Made by a program: the position numbers and the translations under genes | Part shown: piece by piece, positions 25,145-34,800 of the stretch | Layout: each line of letters begins with the position of its first letter | Numbering within the stretch: position 1 is the first letter of the stretch | Notes under the pieces: model-generated | What the model saw: the letters and a program-made list of their open reading frames with translations, nothing else | Told to the model about the DNA's origin: nothing | Databases searched by the model: none | Assembly (NCBI RefSeq): GCF_003201595.1 | Contig: NZ_QJJS01000007.1 | Coordinates: forward strand, 148,827-212,826 | DNA length: 64,000 nt | Origin: Sphaerotilus hippei | GTDB lineage: Bacteria > Pseudomonadota > Gammaproteobacteria > Burkholderiales > Burkholderiaceae_C | Direction of reading: 5' to 3'

Positions 25145-26809
25145 ATGGCATTGATAGAAGTGAAGGTCCCCGACATCGGGGACTTCAGCGAAGTCGCGAT
25201 CATCGAAGTGCTCGTCAAGGAAGGCGACACCATCAAGGCCGAGCAGAGCCTGATCACCGTCGAGTCCGACAAGGCCTCGATGGAGATCCCCAGCTCGCAC
25301 GCGGGCGTGGTCAAGGAGCTCAAGGTCAAGCTCGGCGACAAGATCAAGGAAGGCTCGCTGGTGCTGACGCTGGAAGTCGCCGGTGCGGCCGCGCCGGCAC
25401 CGGCGCCCGCCGCGGCCCCGGCCGCCCCGGTGGCGGCTCCCGTGGCCGCGCCTGCCGCTGCGGCGGTGGTGGCCGCCGCCCCGGCGGCAGCCGGTCCGAT
25501 CGAGGTGTTCGTGCCCGACATCGGCGACTTCGCCGAGGTGGCGGTCATCGAGCTGCTGGTCAAGCCGGGTGACACCGTCGCGGCCGAGCAGAGCCTGATC
25601 ACCGTCGAGTCCGACAAGGCCTCGATGGAGATCCCGAGCTCGCACGCCGGTGTCGTCAAGGAGCTGAAGGTCAAGCTCGGCGACAAGGTGGCCAAGGGCT
25701 CGCTGGTGCTGGTGCTCGAAGGGGTGGCTGGCGCGGTGGCGGCGGCTCCCGCGGTGGCGGCTGCTGCCGCGCCGGCTGCGGCGGTCGCCGTGGCGGCGGC
25801 ACCGGTGGTGGCTGCAGCGGCGGCGCCCGTGGCGCAGCCGGCCCACGAGCCGACCGTGCTGAACCTGAGCCTGCCGCACGCCTCGCCGTCGATCCGCAAG
25901 TTCGCCCGCGAGCTGGGCGTGCCGCTGGCCGAGGTCAAGGGTTCGGGCCTGAAGGGCCGCATCACCGAGGCCGACGTGCAGGGCTTCGTCAAGGGCGTGA
26001 TGGCCGGCGCGGTGCAGACCGTCGCCCAGAAGGCCAAGGCGCCGGCACCGGCGCCCGCCGGTGGTGGCGAGGCCTTCCCGGGCCTGCTGCCCTGGCCCAA
26101 GGTGGACTTCGCCAAGTTCGGCCCGGTCGAGCGCCGCGACCTCTCGCGCATCAAGAAGATCTCGGGCGCGAACCTGCACCGCAACTGGGTGGTCATCCCG
26201 CACGTCACCAACCATGACGACGCGGACATCACCGAGCTCGAGGCCTTCCGCGTCCAGACGAACAAGGAAAACGAGAAGTCCGGCATCAAGGTCACGATGC
26301 TGGCCTTCATGATCAAGGCGGCGGTCGCGGCGCTCAAGAAGTTCCCGGAGTTCAATGCCTCGCTCGATGGCGACCAGATCGTCTTCAAGAACTACTTCCA
26401 CATCGGCTTCGCGGCGGACACGCCCAACGGCCTGGTGGTCCCGGTCATCAAGGATGCCGACAAGAAGGGCATCTTCCAGATCAGCCAGGAAATGGGCGAG
26501 CTGGCCAAGAAGGCCCGCGACGGCAAGCTCGGACCGGCCGACATGAGCGGTGGCTGCTTCAGCATCAGCTCGCTGGGCGGCATCGGCGGGCGTTATTTCA
26601 CCCCCATCATCAACGCCCCCGAGGTCGCGATCATGGGTGTGTGCAAGAGCGCCATCGAGCCCAAGTGGGACGGCAAGGCCTTCCAGCCGCGCCTGATGCT
26701 GCCGCTGTCGCTGTCGTGGGACCACCGCGTCATCGACGGAGCGGCCGCGGCCCGCTTCAACGTCTACTTCGCGAGCCTGCTGGCGGATTTCCGCCGCATC
26801 GTGTTGTAA
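25145..26809 (+). CDS. aceF: dihydrolipoyllysine acetyltransferase, E2 of pyruvate dehydrogenase
   Basis: AceF is the structural core of the complex and moves acetyl groups to CoA. The 554-residue protein has two lipoyl domains (residues 1-78 and about 119-195) with lipoylated lysines K43 and about K158 in [10 protein letters not shown], joined by long Ala/Pro linkers. A peripheral-subunit-binding domain follows ([27 protein letters not shown]), then the catalytic domain with [15 protein letters not shown] near the C-terminus holding the active-site histidine. The ribosome-binding site GGAGA sits before ATG 25145. The two lipoyl segments and that of lpdA share a 50-base stretch without a mismatch. 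Confidence 0.97.
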   Translation: MALIEVKVPDIGDFSEVAIIEVLVKEGDTIKAEQSLITVESDKASMEIPSSHAGVVKELKVKLGDKIKEGSLVLTLEVAGAAAPAPAPAAAPAAPVAAPVAAPAAAAVVAAAPAAAGPIEVFVPDIGDFAEVAVIELLVKPGDTVAAEQSLITVESDKASMEIPSSHAGVVKELKVKLGDKVAKGSLVLVLEGVAGAVAAAPAVAAAAAPAAAVAVAAAPVVAAAAAPVAQPAHEPTVLNLSLPHASPSIRKFARELGVPLAEVKGSGLKGRITEADVQGFVKGVMAGAVQTVAQKAKAPAPAPAGGGEAFPGLLPWPKVDFAKFGPVERRDLSRIKKISGANLHRNWVVIPHVTNHDDADITELEAFRVQTNKENEKSGIKVTMLAFMIKAAVAALKKFPEFNASLDGDQIVFKNYFHIGFAADTPNGLVVPVIKDADKKGIFQISQEMGELAKKARDGKLGPADMSGGCFSISSLGGIGGRYFTPIINAPEVAIMGVCKSAIEPKWDGKAFQPRLMLPLSLSWDHRVIDGAAAARFNVYFASLLADFRRIVL

Positions 26810-26819
26810 GTCGGCATCC

Positions 26820-26841
26820 GGTGGCGGCGTTCGCCGCCACC
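26820..26841 (+). other. stable hairpin in the aceF-lpdA gap
   Basis: A 9-bp perfect stem with a 4-base loop (GGTGGCGGC / GCCGCCACC) lies 11 bases after the aceF stop. It has no T-run, so it is more likely an mRNA-processing or stability element within the operon than a full terminator. It might tune the E3 to E2 ratio. Confidence 0.45.
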
Positions 26842-26923
26842 CGCCAAGCGGGTTCTCGGTCCGCCCCGGGTCCAGCCCGGCGCTGACCGAGCGCGCCAAC
26901 CAGACATGTGGAGCAGACAAGAA

Positions 26924-28741
26924 ATGGCATTGATCGAAGTGCAAGTGCCGGACATCGGCGACTTCAAGGACGTGGCGATCATCGAGCTGCTGGTGCAGCC
27001 CGGTGACACCGTCAAGGCCGAGCAGAGCCTGATCACCGTCGAGTCCGACAAGGCCTCGATGGAGATTCCCTGCTCGCACGCGGGCGTGGTCAAGGAGCTC
27101 AAGGTCAAGCTGGGCGACAAGATCAACCAGGGCACGGTGCTGCTGACGCTGGAAGCCGAAGGTGCCGCGGCACCGGCTCCGGCGGCCGCGCCGGCCCCCA
27201 CCGCCGCGGCGCCCGCACCGGCCCCGGTGGCCGTGGCCGCCGGTCCGGCCGGCAGCTACGCCGGCGCGGCCGACGTCGAGTGCGACCTGCTCGTGCTCGG
27301 CGCCGGCCCCGGCGGTTATTCGGCCGCCTTCCGTGCGGCCGACCTGGGCCTGAAGGTCGTCATCGTCGAGCGTTACGCGACGCTGGGCGGGGTCTGCCTG
27401 AACGTGGGCTGCATCCCGTCCAAGGCGCTGCTGCACGTGGCCGCCGTGATGGACGAGGTGTCGCACCTGGGTGACCTGGGCGTGGAGTTCGGCGCCCCGG
27501 TGGTCAACGTCGACAAGCTGCGTGGCCACAAGGAAAAGGTCATCGGCAAGCTGACCGGCGGCCTGGCGGCGATGGCCAAGATGCGCAAGGTCACGACCGT
27601 GCGTGGCGTGGGCCAGTTCCTCGACCCGTACCACGTGCAGGTGGAAGAGACCACCGGCACGGGCACCGAGCGCGCGGGCGCCAGCAAGGTCGTGAAGTTC
27701 AAGCACGCCATCATCGCCGCGGGTTCGCAGTCGGTGAAGCTGCCGTTCTTCCCGCAGGACGACCGCATCGTCGACAGCACCGGCGCACTGGCCTTGAAGG
27801 AAGTGCCCAAGAAGATGCTGATCGTCGGCGGCGGCATCATCGGCCTGGAAATGGGCACGGTGTATTCGACGCTGGGCGCGCGCCTGGACGTGGTCGAGAT
27901 GCTCGACGGCCTGATGCAGGGCGCCGACCGTGACCTGGTCAAGATCTGGCAGAAGATGAACGCCAAGCGCTTCGACAACATCATGTTGAAGACGAAGACG
28001 GTCGGCGCCGTTGCCACCCCCGAAGGCATCAAGGTGCAGTTCGAGGGCCTGGACGGCACGAAGTCCGAAGGCGTCTACGACCTGGTGCTGCAGGCCGTGG
28101 GCCGCACGCCCAACGGCAAGAAGATCGCCGCCGACAAGGCCGGCGTGGCGGTGACGGATCGCGGCTTCATCAACGTCGACATCCAGATGCGCACGAACGT
28201 CGCGCACATCTTCGCGATCGGCGACATCGTCGGCCAGCCGATGCTCGCCCACAAGGCGGTGCACGAGGCGCACGTGGCGGCGGAAGTCATCGCCGGCACG
28301 CTGCAGGGCAACAAGGAACTGGCCTCGGCCGCCTTCAACGCCCGCGTGATCCCGAGCGTGGCCTACACCGATCCCGAAGTGGCGTGGGTTGGCCTGACCG
28401 AGGACCAGGCCAAGGCGCAGGGCATCAAGGTCAGGAAGGGCCTGTTCCCGTGGACGGCCTCGGGCCGCGCCATCGCCAACGGCCGCGACGAAGGCGTGAC
28501 CAAGCTGCTGTTCGATGACTCGCCCGAGGCCCACGGCCACGGCAAGATCCTCGGCGGCGGCATGGTCGGCACGCATGCGGGCGACATGATCGGCGAGATC
28601 GCGCTGGCCATCGAGATGGGCGCCGACGCGGTGGACATCGGCAAGACCATCCACCCGCACCCGACGCTGGGCGAAAGCATCGGCATGGCCGCGGAAGTGG
28701 CGCACGGCAGCTGCACCGACCTGCCGCCCGCCAAGCGCTGA
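26924..28741 (+). CDS. lpdA: dihydrolipoyl dehydrogenase with N-terminal lipoyl domain (E3)
   Basis: Lpd reoxidises dihydrolipoamide with FAD and NAD. This 605-residue form carries its own lipoyl domain (residues 1-80, lysine in [10 protein letters not shown]), an Ala/Pro linker, and then the E3 body. The E3 part has the FAD loop GAGPGGYSAAF near residue 126, the redox-active disulfide GGVCLNVGCIPSK, the NAD loop IVGGGIIGLEMGTVY, and the C-terminal catalytic HPHPTLGE. The lipoyl fusion is usual in Betaproteobacteria and a few others. ATG 26924 matches the AceF N-terminus (MALIEV); an in-frame start 18 bases upstream is possible. A terminator follows the stop. Confidence 0.96.
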   Translation: MALIEVQVPDIGDFKDVAIIELLVQPGDTVKAEQSLITVESDKASMEIPCSHAGVVKELKVKLGDKINQGTVLLTLEAEGAAAPAPAAAPAPTAAAPAPAPVAVAAGPAGSYAGAADVECDLLVLGAGPGGYSAAFRAADLGLKVVIVERYATLGGVCLNVGCIPSKALLHVAAVMDEVSHLGDLGVEFGAPVVNVDKLRGHKEKVIGKLTGGLAAMAKMRKVTTVRGVGQFLDPYHVQVEETTGTGTERAGASKVVKFKHAIIAAGSQSVKLPFFPQDDRIVDSTGALALKEVPKKMLIVGGGIIGLEMGTVYSTLGARLDVVEMLDGLMQGADRDLVKIWQKMNAKRFDNIMLKTKTVGAVATPEGIKVQFEGLDGTKSEGVYDLVLQAVGRTPNGKKIAADKAGVAVTDRGFINVDIQMRTNVAHIFAIGDIVGQPMLAHKAVHEAHVAAEVIAGTLQGNKELASAAFNARVIPSVAYTDPEVAWVGLTEDQAKAQGIKVRKGLFPWTASGRAIANGRDEGVTKLLFDDSPEAHGHGKILGGGMVGTHAGDMIGEIALAIEMGADAVDIGKTIHPHPTLGESIGMAAEVAHGSCTDLPPAKR

Positions 28742-28776
28742 CCCCGGACGGGCCTGCGCGGCCCGTGATCCATCCC

Positions 28777-28809
28777 GCCCGGCCCGGTCTCGACCCGGCC
28801 GGGCTTTTT
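28777..28809 (+). terminator. Rho-independent terminator of the pyruvate dehydrogenase operon
   Basis: A 12-bp stem with one mismatch (28777-28788 with 28793-28804) and loop CTCG is followed by five T. Its last bases touch the stop codon of the convergent diguanylate cyclase gene. Confidence 0.85.
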
Positions 28810-29981
28810 CATGGCGCCTCGACCACCTGGTCGCGGCCCTGTGCCTTGGCCTGGTAGAGCGCCCGGTCGACCCGGCCGATCAGCGCATTGATCGATTCGT
28901 TGCGCTGCCGCAGCGCGGCGCCGACGGACGCGGTGACGGTGATCGGTGCCTGGGCGGCCGAGGGCAGCACGAAGGGCGTGCCACCCAGCGCTGCGTGCAC
29001 CCGGCGCGCGGCTTCGCGCAGCTCGTCGGCGTCGCGCACCGCGAGCACGCAGGCGAACTCCTCGCCACCGAAGCGCGCGACCAGGTCGCTGGCCCGCATC
29101 GTCTCCTCCAGCCGGCGTGCCGTCGCCCGCAGCACGTCGTCGCCGGCCAGGTGGCCATGTTGATCGTTGACCCGCTTGAAGTGGTCCAGGTCGATCAGCA
29201 GCAGCCCGACCGGCGTGCCCAGGCGGTCCTGGCGGGCGAATTCGGCCTGCAGGCGCTCGAGCAGCGCCCGGCGGTTCAGTGCATTGGTCAGCGGGTCACG
29301 CTGGGCGAGTTCCTGGATGGTGTCCAGCGCGGTGCGCAGTTCGCCGTTGCGGCGCTGCAGCGTGGCGGCCATCTCGCGGTTGTCGACCATCGCGGTGATG
29401 GCCGACACGTTGAGCCGGCGCGAGATGATCCCGTAGAACAGGCTCAGCGCCAGGATGATCAGGCAGCCCAGGCCCATGATGTGGCGCAGCGGCTCGTCGG
29501 CGAGCAGATGGGCGATGCCCAGCGGCAGCATCAGCGGCACCATGAAGCCCAGCATCGCCGGGCGGTGCATGCACACGCCCTGGATGGACAGCGCGCAGAC
29601 GCAGGCCAGGTAGAGCGTCTGCAGCATCAGGTAGGGCGGGTTGCCGGGCACGGCCATCAGGAACGGCGCGAGTCCCCAGGTCAGGCCGTCGAGGCCGATG
29701 GTGACCGTCAGGCCGCGCAACAGCCGCGGCCGCCGGGTGTCGGACACCCGGGCCTGAGACAGCAGCCGGCTCTGGACCAGGTTGCAGCTTTCCCACAGCG
29801 CGCACAGGCCCAGCCACAGCGCGATGTGACGGGCCGGTGCGACATCACGCATCGTGTAGGCCAGCAGGCAGAAGCCCAGCCACGAGGTCATCGCCGCGCC
29901 GAACTCGCGCTGTCCGAACTGGCGGGCGATCTCCCGCTGCAGGGCGACGGCGTTCGGCGGGTCGTGGGCTTCGAGGCGCAT
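28809..29981 (-). CDS. membrane diguanylate cyclase (GGDEF)
   Basis: A 390-residue enzyme predicted to make cyclic di-GMP from GTP. The first 205 residues hold about six hydrophobic helices of no family I recognise. A short coiled linker leads to the GGDEF domain at about 230-385: DPLTNALNRRALLERL, LIDLDHFKRVNDQHGHLAGDDVL, then RASDLVARFGGEEF. The GGEEF active site is intact, and the RxxD five residues before it (RASD) is an inhibitory site, so product feedback is likely. It has no EAL domain. The ATG at 29981 is clear. Signals sensed by the membrane part are unknown. Confidence 0.9.
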   Translation of the reverse strand: MRLEAHDPPNAVALQREIARQFGQREFGAAMTSWLGFCLLAYTMRDVAPARHIALWLGLCALWESCNLVQSRLLSQARVSDTRRPRLLRGLTVTIGLDGLTWGLAPFLMAVPGNPPYLMLQTLYLACVCALSIQGVCMHRPAMLGFMVPLMLPLGIAHLLADEPLRHIMGLGCLIILALSLFYGIISRRLNVSAITAMVDNREMAATLQRRNGELRTALDTIQELAQRDPLTNALNRRALLERLQAEFARQDRLGTPVGLLLIDLDHFKRVNDQHGHLAGDDVLRATARRLEETMRASDLVARFGGEEFACVLAVRDADELREAARRVHAALGGTPFVLPSAAQAPITVTASVGAALRQRNESINALIGRVDRALYQAKAQGRDQVVEAP

Positions 29982-30068
29982 GGGATGATGGGGGTCGGGA
30001 CCTCCTTCGTTTCGGCCACCGGCCAGGTGACTTGAGCGGTACGCTTCAGCCCGCCACGATCGATGGTG

Positions 30069-31043
30069 TCACCGTACGCTTGAGCGTCGATTCAGCCACA
30101 CCTGGAGCCCCTGGGCATTGAGCTGGATGTCGAAGTCGAGCACGTCGTGCGCCCGTTCGTCGCTGACGGTCGAGCCCGACTCCCGCAGGGCCTCGAGCAG
30201 CGCCTGGCCGACCATGTGGCGCAGCGCGGCCTCGCGCCCGGCGACCGGCTCGTCCGCCAGGGCCAGCGTGCGGGTCTCGAAGACCGTCAGCAGGTCCTGG
30301 AACTGCCGGGCCACCCGCTCGTCGTGCGGCACGGCGCCGTAGTGGGTCAGGTAGAGCCACTGCGGATGGGCGGCGGCCATGCGGGCGGTGGTCTGCCGCA
30401 GCGCGGCCGGGTCGAACTGCACCGGCGTGGTGGTCGGGAACAGGAAGATGCCCGCGGCGCCGTCGAGCTCCCGGTAGCTGATGCCGTAGGTGTCGCCGGT
30501 GAACCAGCCGCGGCTGCGTTCGTCCCAGATCGCATGGTGGTGGTTGGCGTGGCCGGGCGCGTCGATCAGCCTCAGCTCACGCTGGCCGACCTGGATGCGC
30601 TGCTCGTCGTGGCTGCGCACCACCCGCTGCTCGTCGATCGGCTGGATCTCGCCGTAGGTGCGCGCCATGACCTCGGCCCCGTAGACCGCCTTGGCCCCTT
30701 CGATCAGCGCGATCGGCTGGATCAGGTGGCGGGCGCCCTTCGGGTGGATCAGCGCCCGGGCGTGTGGCAGCTGCTGCATCAGCAGGCCGGCGCCGCCGGC
30801 ATGGTCGAGGTGCACATGGGTCGGGATGACCCAGTCGACCGAGTCCGGTCCCAGTCCGAGGTGGTCCAGCGCGCCGAGCAGGCGCGGCACGGCGGCGTTG
30901 TGGCCGGTGTCGAGGAAGGCCGCGCGGCCCTCGTCGACCATCAGGTAGCAGGCGTCGAAATGATCACGTTCCAGTCCGGTGTCGATGCACCAGAGGCCGG
31001 GGCCGAGCGGATGGAGCCACGGGGGCAGGGGGGCTGAGTTCAT
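30069..31043 (-). CDS. metallo-beta-lactamase-fold hydrolase
   Basis: A 324-residue cytosolic hydrolase with the metallo-beta-lactamase fold. The first metal motif is THVHLDHAGG (HxHxDH) near residue 78; further ligands are the histidine in DAPGHANHHHAIW and the aspartate in WFTGDTYG. The C-terminal part after residue 230 is helical. It resembles the glyoxalase II-like or lactonase-like MBL proteins common in Burkholderiales, but the substrate cannot be assigned. ATG 31043 is preferred over an in-frame start 60 bases upstream, since the domain begins shortly after. The gene lies 56 bases downstream of the TonB-like gene on the same strand. Confidence 0.82.
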   Translation of the reverse strand: MNSAPLPPWLHPLGPGLWCIDTGLERDHFDACYLMVDEGRAAFLDTGHNAAVPRLLGALDHLGLGPDSVDWVIPTHVHLDHAGGAGLLMQQLPHARALIHPKGARHLIQPIALIEGAKAVYGAEVMARTYGEIQPIDEQRVVRSHDEQRIQVGQRELRLIDAPGHANHHHAIWDERSRGWFTGDTYGISYRELDGAAGIFLFPTTTPVQFDPAALRQTTARMAAAHPQWLYLTHYGAVPHDERVARQFQDLLTVFETRTLALADEPVAGREAALRHMVGQALLEALRESGSTVSDERAHDVLDFDIQLNAQGLQVWLNRRSSVR

Positions 31044-31099
31044 GTCCCTGATCGTATCCACCGCAGGCCTGCCGCAGCCTGACGGCCGGGTCGGTGCAG

Positions 31100-31798
31100 T
31101 CACGGATGGACGGCGGCACCGGGGGATGCCTCAGGCGCCGATTCCGGCTCGACCCGCTGGCTCTGCAGCTCGATGTCCAGCCGCGAGGCCACGTCGCGGC
31201 CGCCCAGGCGACCGGGCAGGAAACGGGTGGCCAGGAACATCTGCCGGATGCGCTCGAACAGCTCCCGGTCGTCCTCGTTGACCTGCTGCGGCAGCACGGC
31301 CACCACCGTGCCATGCGCATCGATCAGCAGCCGCACGGTCAGCGGCAGGCCGGTGGCGAAGCTGCCGGTCAGACCGTCGGCCTCGGGGGCCGAGACCGGC
31401 ACCGCACCCCGGTCGAGCAGGGCCGTCGGCATGAAGGCTGCGGCCGGATCGCGTGCGCTGGGCTCGGTGGTGACGGCCTCGTCGGCGTACGCGGCCGGGG
31501 CGGGCGCATGGCTCGTGGCCGGCGTGGCGCGGGCCGCAGCGGAGAAGGCCGGGTCGCCGGCGGGGGCCTCGGGCTCAGGCACCGGTCGCCGCGGCGTGGC
31601 CAGCGTGACCGGCCGCGGGGCCAGGGCCTCGGTGGTGGCCGGCAGCGCCATCCGGCCCTGCACCGACGAGCCGGGTGGCGGGCCGAGGGCGCCGGTGGCG
31701 AGCGCGATCACCGCCGCGTGTGCGCCCGCGACCACGGCGACCAGGCCGGTCAGCAGGCCGGCCCGAGGACCGGACCGGGGGGGGCGCTGCCGAGTCAT
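31100..31798 (-). CDS. TonB-like protein with proline-rich linker
   Basis: A 232-residue protein with one membrane helix near the N-terminus (about residues 14-38), a Pro/Ala-rich stretch of some 100 residues, and a C-terminal domain (LTVRLLIDAHGTVVAVLPQQ to RLDIELQSQ) that resembles the TonB C-terminal fold weakly. TonB spans the periplasm to energise outer-membrane receptors, but here no ExbB, ExbD or receptor gene is near. It lies 35 bases after pilY1 on the same strand, so it may be co-transcribed with the minor pilins. The function is uncertain. Confidence 0.55.
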   Translation of the reverse strand: MTRQRPPRSGPRAGLLTGLVAVVAGAHAAVIALATGALGPPPGSSVQGRMALPATTEALAPRPVTLATPRRPVPEPEAPAGDPAFSAAARATPATSHAPAPAAYADEAVTTEPSARDPAAAFMPTALLDRGAVPVSAPEADGLTGSFATGLPLTVRLLIDAHGTVVAVLPQQVNEDDRELFERIRQMFLATRFLPGRLGGRDVASRLDIELQSQRVEPESAPEASPGAAVHP

Positions 31799-31833
31799 GC
31801 CAGCCCGGTGCCGGATCCGGTGCGGCCCATGGC

Positions 31834-34800
31834 TCAGTTCAGCGTCGGCACTTCACGCCAGTTCAGGCGGCGCACGCCGTCCGAGCTGGAGTAGGTGCCG
31901 GGCAGGCTGGTCACCGTGCCGTCGCTGCGTCCGCCCACCAGGCGCACCTTGCCGCCGCTGCTCTTGAAGGCGAGGTCGGTCACGATGCCCGAGGCCGACG
32001 AGGTGGTCGCGATCAGCGTGCCCGTGCTGTTGGTCAGCACCGACCGGCCGGTGGCGAAGCTGACGGCGAAGATGTAGCTCGAGCCGGTCGGCGTGCAGAC
32101 ATCCCCGTTGGGCAGGTTCACGGCCACGCCGACCACGCCGTTGTTGACCGTCGGGGCCACGTTGATGCGCTCGGCGATGCCGGAGGTGGTGTTCACCGCC
32201 AGGTCGAGGTACCAGCCCATCGGCCCGCTCGGCGAGCTGCCGATGCCGGTCAGCAGGTCGGTGTTGGCGCTCAGCTGGGACCGGGTGACCGGAAAGCTGG
32301 CGCCGGTGGGCAGCGTGGACGTCGTGTAGAAGTTGTCGACGTCACCGTCGATGATGGCGTAGAAGGACTGAGCCTGCGTGCTCTTGATGTCGCTGTCGGC
32401 CAGCAGGCGGCCGGTGCCGACCATGACGTAGCGCTTGCCGGTGGTCGGGTCGACCATGATGCGCGGCGGCGTGGTGACCGGCTGCGCGCTGCCGCTGGCG
32501 TTGGCCAGCGTGGCCAGCCGGATCGGCTGCGGGTAGTCGCCGGTGGTGCCGGTGAGGTCGTAGCGCCACAGGTTGCCGCGCATGTCCCCGGCGTACAGCG
32601 CGGTGGCGGTGTAGTCGGTGATGTCGGGGATGAAGGCGTTCACGTGGGCCAGGTCCAGCGGGGCGGTGCTGCTGCCGTAGCCGGTGGGCGTGACCACCTT
32701 CTCCAGCAGCGCGCCGGTGCTGGGGTTGACGAAGTAGATGTAGCCCCGGCCCGTGCCGTTGCCGTAGCCCGAGGTCAGCACCGCGACCCAGCCGTACTTG
32801 GCGGTCTTGACCACCCGGGCGTCGCCATAGGAGTAGCCCATGTCCGAGTCGGTGAACTGCCACTTCACCTTGCTGACCATCGCGGTCTGCGTGGTCCAGT
32901 CGGTGGGGTTGCTCACGTCGATCGCGTAGTAGCCCTTGCCCCCCTTGCCCAGGCCGCCGATCAGCATCGAGCGCCAGTCCGACGTGCTCGCCGCGGTGGC
33001 CGTGCCCGAGCGGTTGAAGTCGACGTCGTAGACCTGCGGGGTCGCGTCGACGTAGTAGCGGTGGGTGTAGTTGGGGTTGCCCAGCGCGGCCAGGCCGGTG
33101 GTGGGCGCGGTGGTGCTGCTGCCGTAGACGTAGCTGGGGATGAAGGCGAACAGCTCCTTGCCGGCGTTGCTGCCGCTGGCCCGGCCGTCGAAGGCGTGCA
33201 TCATGCCGTCGTTGGATCCGGCGTAGACGACGACCTGGCGGCTGGCACGGGCGCGCTTGAACGCCGAGTAGCCCGGGTTGGTGTTGTCGTAGTAGGACGC
33301 GTCCGGCGCCCCGACGGCTGTCAGCTTGCTGTTGACGATGTCGCCCAGCCGGCTGGCCCGGCTGCGGTAGGGGCCGCCGTTGGCCCGCTCCTGGCTGCGG
33401 TCACCCCGCAGGTAGTTGAGGAAGTTGGCCGTGCTCTGCGAGGTGGCGCCGGTGACGGCGCCGAACGTGGCCAGCTGCGTCGAGGCGCTGGTGGTCATCG
33501 CCGCATGGGTGAATTCCAGCGCGGTCGTGCCGTTGTGCGTGACGATCTTGCGGTCGCTCGTGGCCATCGCGTCCAGCACGGCCGAGGCCTCCCACAGCGG
33601 CGTGGCCGTGATGGTGCCGGTGGTGGAGTAGCTGGTCGAGACCGCCTGCAGGTTGGCGCTCCAGGTGGCCGGGTCGTAGCTGGTCTGGTAGCTGGTCGAG
33701 CCGGTGCTGGTCTCGTTGGGCGAGGTGCTGGAGAAGGCCGTCGTGGTCGCCCGCTCGGTCTCGCCGACGATCTTCTCGAAGGCCGAGGTCAGGCCGTTGA
33801 GCATCGTGTCGGCCTGGGCGCCGGTGAAGTAGTTGTCCGGCCGGCGGTCGGTGCCCACCAGGTCCGACGAGTTGTACCAGCTCGACAGCGACAGCGTGCT
33901 GCTGCCGTTGGTGGTGGCGTAGGGTTCGAAGCTGGACGGCACCTCGAAGCCGCCGTACTTGGCGGCCAGCCAGTACTGGTTCTTCGGCTGGTAGTACTGG
34001 CCTTCGAGCACGTCGACCCAGTAGGTGGACACCGTCTGCTTGCCCGTCAGGTCGGAGCGCAGGTCGCGGGTGTGGGCGTCGTAGGCCAGCCCGGCGATGA
34101 AGAAGCTGTTGTATCGCCCCGAGGAGTAGCTGCCCAGGTCGCTGATGCCCTCGAGCTGCCCGACCATGTCGGTGGCCGTCTTGACGTTGACGCTGCTGTC
34201 CGTGCTCACGGCCGACGGGGTGGTCGGCTCTGAGGTGCGGATCGTGCTGCCGGGCAGGTTGGCGTCCTGCCAGCTGTTGACGTCGCCGATGCCCAGCACG
34301 AAGTTCTTCTGGCAGCTGTAGACGATCGGGTCGTCCCAGGTCTGGATCACCGGGAAGCCGTCGACCCAGCGCTGCATCGTGGCGAGGTTGCCGGCACCCG
34401 CCAGCGACGAGTATTCGGGCACGTTGCCGAGGTTGCTGAAGTAGCGCAGGCCGGCGTAGTAGAGCTCGCTGACCGGGTCGAGGCTCTTGAGCTGGTAGGT
34501 GGCCAGGCCGAACTGGTTCAGGTAGTTGATCACCCCGCTCCTGCTGATGCCCGGGTTGTAGCCCGACTGGCTGACGGCGGCGCTGTTGGTGCTGGTCACG
34601 TCGGCGCTGTCGGGGTTGCCGACCAGGATGCCGGTCGTGGCATTCCATTCCGTGGCGCTGTTGGTGATGGCCGACGAGCCCGGCACCGGCTGGGTCGGAC
34701 CGACGTACTTCATGCGCGCGCGCATCACGCCGCCGTCACGCAGGTTGCTGTCGTCGGTCAGGTAGCCGAAGGCCGAGTAGCGCAGCTTGCTCGCGTACTT

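Noticed and set aside
25380..25500. Ala/Pro-coding repeats in aceF as a possible tandem repeat or CRISPR-like array
   Set aside because: They encode the flexible linkers between lipoyl domains and show no regular spacer-repeat pattern.
31675..34233. Plus-strand open frame of about 850 codons opposite pilY1
   Set aside because: No recognisable domain and antisense-like composition; pilY1 has clear propeller motifs on the minus strand.
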